A stretch of 6,387 bases of DNA from Hyphomicrobiales bacterium (GTDB taxonomy: Bacteria; Pseudomonadota; Alphaproteobacteria; Rhizobiales; Aestuariivirgaceae), in the NCBI GenBank assembly GCA_026996935.1, contig JALWJW010000091.1, positions 1 to 6,387 of the forward strand, written 5' to 3'. The notes under the pieces were generated by a model. The model did not search any database. It was not told the DNA's origin and saw nothing but the letters and a program-made list of their open reading frames with translations. Every line of letters begins with the position of its first letter. Position 1 is the stretch's first letter. Below are positions 3,586 to 6,387 of the stretch, one piece after another. The translations under genes were made by a program, and so were the position numbers.

Positions 3586-6339
3586 ATGCTCGGACTTAAT
3601 AAGCTCGCCGCCAAGATCTTTGGTTCATCTAACGATCGCGTCGTGAAAAAATATAAAAAACGTGTTGACCAGATTAACGCGCTTGAAGATGAAATCTCTC
3701 AACTTACTGATGAGCAGCTCAAGGGTAAAACGCAAGAATTTCGTGATGCTCTTGAAAATGGCGCAAAACTGGATGATTTACTGGTTCCAGCTTTTGCAAC
3801 AGTTCGTGAAGCGGCCAAGCGCTCTATGGGAATGCGTCATTTTGATGTGCAGCTTATTGGCGGTATGGTTTTGCACGAAGGCAAAATTGCTGAAATGAAA
3901 ACGGGTGAAGGTAAAACCCTTGTTTCAACACTTGCCGGTTATCTTAATGCGTTGCCAGGTGAAGGTGTTCATGTGGTAACCGTGAATGATTATCTGGCCG
4001 CGCGTGATGCTGAATGGATGGCGCAAGTTTATAACTTTTTAGGCATGAGCGTTGGGGCGATCACCAATGAGATGGATGATGAGCAACGGCGTGAACAATA
4101 TGCCCGTGATTTGACTTACGGCACAAATAATGAATTTGGCTTTGATTATCTGCGCGATAATATGAAGTATCATTTGGAAGAAATGGTTCAGCGCGAACAT
4201 TTCTTTGCCATTGTTGATGAGGTTGATTCGATTTTGATCGACGAAGCGCGCACGCCTTTGATTATTTCTGGCGCGGTTGAAGATAAAACAGAGCTTTACA
4301 CTATGATGGACAGCTTTATTCCGAAGCTGAGTGCAGAAGATTACGAGCATGATGAAAAAGATCGTAATGTGTCTTTGACCGAAATTGGTAATGATAAAAT
4401 TGAAAAAATGCTGGTGGAAGCTGGCATGATGGAAGGCAGCCTGTATGATATTGATAATGTGAGTCTTGTTCATCATATTAATCAGGCATTGAAAGCCCAT
4501 CTGGTGTTCTTAAAAGATCGCGATTATATTGTTAAAGATGGTGAAGTTGTCATTATTGATGAATTTACAGGCCGGATGATGGCGGGGCGGCGCTATTCAG
4601 ATGGCCTACATCAGGCCCTTGAGGCAAAAGAAAAAGTCTCTATTCAGCCAGAAAACCAAACCCTTGCATCTGTGACCTTCCAAAATTATTTCCGTTTATA
4701 TGAAAAACTGTCCGGTATGACGGGAACGGCGATGACTGAGGCTGAAGAGTTTATGGATATTTATAAACTTGATGTTGTTGATATTCCAACAAATCTACCT
4801 GTTTCTCGTGAAGATGCCGATGATGAGGTTTATCGAACTGAAACGGAAAAATATGCGGCGATTGTTGAAACTGTAAAAGATTGTCAAGAACGTGGACAAC
4901 CTGTTCTGGTTGGTACAACTTCTATTGAAAAGTCTGAAGAACTTGCCCGCTTAATGGAGCAAAAAGGCATTCAACATAATGTGTTGAACGCTCGGTTCCA
5001 CGAACAGGAAGCAGAAATTATTTCTCAAGCCGGTGCCCCCGGTGCCGTGACCATTGCGACCAACATGGCTGGTCGCGGGACCGATATTCAACTTGGTGGT
5101 AACCTGGATATGCGCGTCAAAGCTGAAATCAGTGAAGATTTGACTGATGAGGCACGTGATGCTGAAATAGAAAAAATTAAAGCAGATATTGAACAATATA
5201 AACAAAAAGCGCTGGCTGCAGGTGGATTGTACGTTATCGGTACAGAACGCCATGAGAGCCGGCGTATTGATAATCAGTTGCGCGGTCGTTCCGGTCGTCA
5301 GGGTGACCCTGGTAAATCTAAGTTTTATTTATCATTGGAAGATGATCTGATGCGGATTTTTGGATCTGAGCGTATGGATTCAATGTTGAAAAAACTTGGC
5401 CTTGAAGAAGGTGAAGCTATTGTCCATCCGTGGATTAATAAAGCGCTTGAAAAAGCTCAGCAGAAAGTTGAAGCGCGCAACTTTGATGCACGTAAGCACG
5501 TGTTGAAATTTGATGATGTGATGAACGATCAGCGTAAAGTGATCTTTGAACAACGCATCGATATCATGGCTGGCGATGAAGTGGGTGAAACCATTGATGA
5601 TATGCGCAACCAAGTGCTTGATGACCTGGTGGCGCATCACATCCCTGCGAAAGCTTATGCAGAACAGTGGGATGTTGTCGGGCTTCGTGAGAAACTTAAA
5701 GAAATTATAGCAATTGATTTTCCTGTTGAAGAGTGGGCGGCTGAAGAAGGTATTGCTGACGAAGAAATTCGCGAGCGTATCGGCAAAGCGGCAGATACTT
5801 TATATGAGGAAAAGCGCGCCAAATATAATGCTGAAGAGTTTGGCGGTAATTTGATGACTTTGATTGAGAAAGAAATTCTTCTCAAGTCTCTTGATGAGTT
5901 GTGGCGCGAACATTTGGTCATGCTTGAGCACTTGCGACAAGCTGTTAGTCTTCGTGGTTATGCCCAGCGTGATCCTCTTAATGAGTATAAGACAGAAGCC
6001 TTTACCTTATTCCAGGCCATGTTAGAGAAATTAAGAGATAACACGATCAGTCAGTTGATGCGGGTGGAAATCTCTCTTGATGGCACCGAAGGTGAGTTGC
6101 CTCGTGAGGGTGATTTGCCGCCAATGCAAGGCTCACATGTTGATCCCTTGACCGGTCAACAAGATATGGTGGGGCCAGGTTCAATTGGTGAGCCGTTATC
6201 TTTTGGCGCGTCTTTAAACCCTGAAGTTGGACCTCGTGATAAGGACAAGCCTGAAACATGGGGTAAAGTGGGGCGTAATGAGCGTTGTCCTTGTGAATCA
6301 GGTAAGAAATATAAACATTGCCACGGTGCTTTATCTTAA
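3586..6339 (+). CDS. secA: SecA, preprotein translocase ATPase
   Basis: A complete 917-residue SecA (E. coli: 901). It binds SecYEG at the inner membrane and uses ATP to push unfolded preproteins across. Visible motifs are Walker A TGEGKT (106-111, Lys110), Walker B DEVD (211-214), the GMTGTA segment (377-382), ATNMAGRGTD (491-500) and the arginine-finger motif QLRGRSGRQGD (564-574). By comparison with E. coli the order is NBD1 (about 1-222 and 380-413), the preprotein cross-linking domain (about 223-379), NBD2 (about 414-620), the helical scaffold and wing domains (about 620-835) and the C-terminal linker. The tail ends in a complete zinc site, C-x-C-x8-C-H (Cys901, Cys903, Cys912, His913), which in other bacteria binds SecB and lipid. 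So this SecA can probably receive SecB clients. I saw no frameshift or missing motif. No SecM-like gene lies upstream, so any secretion feedback works differently from E. coli. Confidence 0.99.
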   Translation: MLGLNKLAAKIFGSSNDRVVKKYKKRVDQINALEDEISQLTDEQLKGKTQEFRDALENGAKLDDLLVPAFATVREAAKRSMGMRHFDVQLIGGMVLHEGKIAEMKTGEGKTLVSTLAGYLNALPGEGVHVVTVNDYLAARDAEWMAQVYNFLGMSVGAITNEMDDEQRREQYARDLTYGTNNEFGFDYLRDNMKYHLEEMVQREHFFAIVDEVDSILIDEARTPLIISGAVEDKTELYTMMDSFIPKLSAEDYEHDEKDRNVSLTEIGNDKIEKMLVEAGMMEGSLYDIDNVSLVHHINQALKAHLVFLKDRDYIVKDGEVVIIDEFTGRMMAGRRYSDGLHQALEAKEKVSIQPENQTLASVTFQNYFRLYEKLSGMTGTAMTEAEEFMDIYKLDVVDIPTNLPVSREDADDEVYRTETEKYAAIVETVKDCQERGQPVLVGTTSIEKSEELARLMEQKGIQHNVLNARFHEQEAEIISQAGAPGAVTIATNMAGRGTDIQLGGNLDMRVKAEISEDLTDEARDAEIEKIKADIEQYKQKALAAGGLYVIGTERHESRRIDNQLRGRSGRQGDPGKSKFYLSLEDDLMRIFGSERMDSMLKKLGLEEGEAIVHPWINKALEKAQQKVEARNFDARKHVLKFDDVMNDQRKVIFEQRIDIMAGDEVGETIDDMRNQVLDDLVAHHIPAKAYAEQWDVVGLREKLKEIIAIDFPVEEWAAEEGIADEEIRERIGKAADTLYEEKRAKYNAEEFGGNLMTLIEKEILLKSLDELWREHLVMLEHLRQAVSLRGYAQRDPLNEYKTEAFTLFQAMLEKLRDNTISQLMRVEISLDGTEGELPREGDLPPMQGSHVDPLTGQQDMVGPGSIGEPLSFGASLNPEVGPRDKDKPETWGKVGRNERCPCESGKKYKHCHGALS

Positions 6340-6361
6340 ATTTAGAGATGGAAATACTAAA

Positions 6362-6387
6362 ATGCGGGGTGAATTGTTGCGCCGCAC
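6362..6387 (+). CDS. possible start of a further gene, cut by the window end
   Basis: An ATG at 6362 opens a frame (MRGELLRR...) that stays open for the remaining 26 bases. A GGA lies 9 bases upstream within GATGGA, usable as a weak ribosome binding site, and the frame begins 22 bases after the secA stop. The visible part is too short to identify. The same bases also contain TGCGG (6363-6367) and CCGCA (6382-6386), which could pair, so they may instead be the stem of a secA terminator whose T-run would lie beyond the window. Confidence 0.22.

Noticed and set aside
4039..5921. Minus-strand frames inside secA (for example 4039-4500, 4951-5253, 5380-5640, 5655-5921)
   Set aside because: All are antisense to an intact SecA with every motif in place; their compositions are rich in His, Phe, Ile and Asn, as expected from the reverse of Glu/Lys/Asp-rich codons.

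Overview
The window looks like ordinary core chromosome from an alphaproteobacterium of fairly low GC (mid-40s percent by eye). I base this on the protein families and the gene order: secA diverging from a signal-peptide-bearing parvulin peptidyl-prolyl isomerase gene, which is followed by argJ. From memory this is a recurrent alphaproteobacterial arrangement. I cannot fix the order or genus. I see no insertion sequence, phage gene, CRISPR array, tRNA or rRNA.

Layout. Positions 2-400 (+) hold the 3' part of a DUF1178 zinc-ribbon-like protein whose start lies left of the window. It converges, with a 5-base gap, on a leftward (-) block: a parvulin-type isomerase (2107-3054), argJ (774-2015) and a small tautomerase-fold protein of the 5-carboxymethyl-2-hydroxymuconate isomerase family (406-750). 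The gaps inside this block are 91 and 23 bases, so the three genes may be one transcript, with an imperfect hairpin between the first two. A 528-base non-coding region (3058-3585) separates this block from the rightward secA gene (3586-6339), which is complete at 917 residues. The last 48 bases may contain the start of another gene.

How the genes relate. SecA is the ATPase that drives preproteins through SecYEG. The divergent isomerase carries an N-terminal signal peptide, so it is a likely SecA client that helps exported proteins fold in the periplasm. ArgJ is an arginine-biosynthesis enzyme with no obvious functional link to secretion. The muconate-isomerase homologue sits with no aromatic-degradation genes in view, so its substrate is uncertain.

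The least explained part is the secA/isomerase intergenic region. It holds two small hairpins, the second followed directly by nine T's (terminator-like on the + strand, with no annotated + gene to terminate), a tandem 15-base repeat matching at 13 of 15 positions, a near-palindrome close to the isomerase start, a 6-bp hairpin just before the secA ribosome binding site, and two very short possible leader reading frames. These could form a small RNA or a secA leader regulator. None of this is proven, and I found no clear new multi-gene system here.
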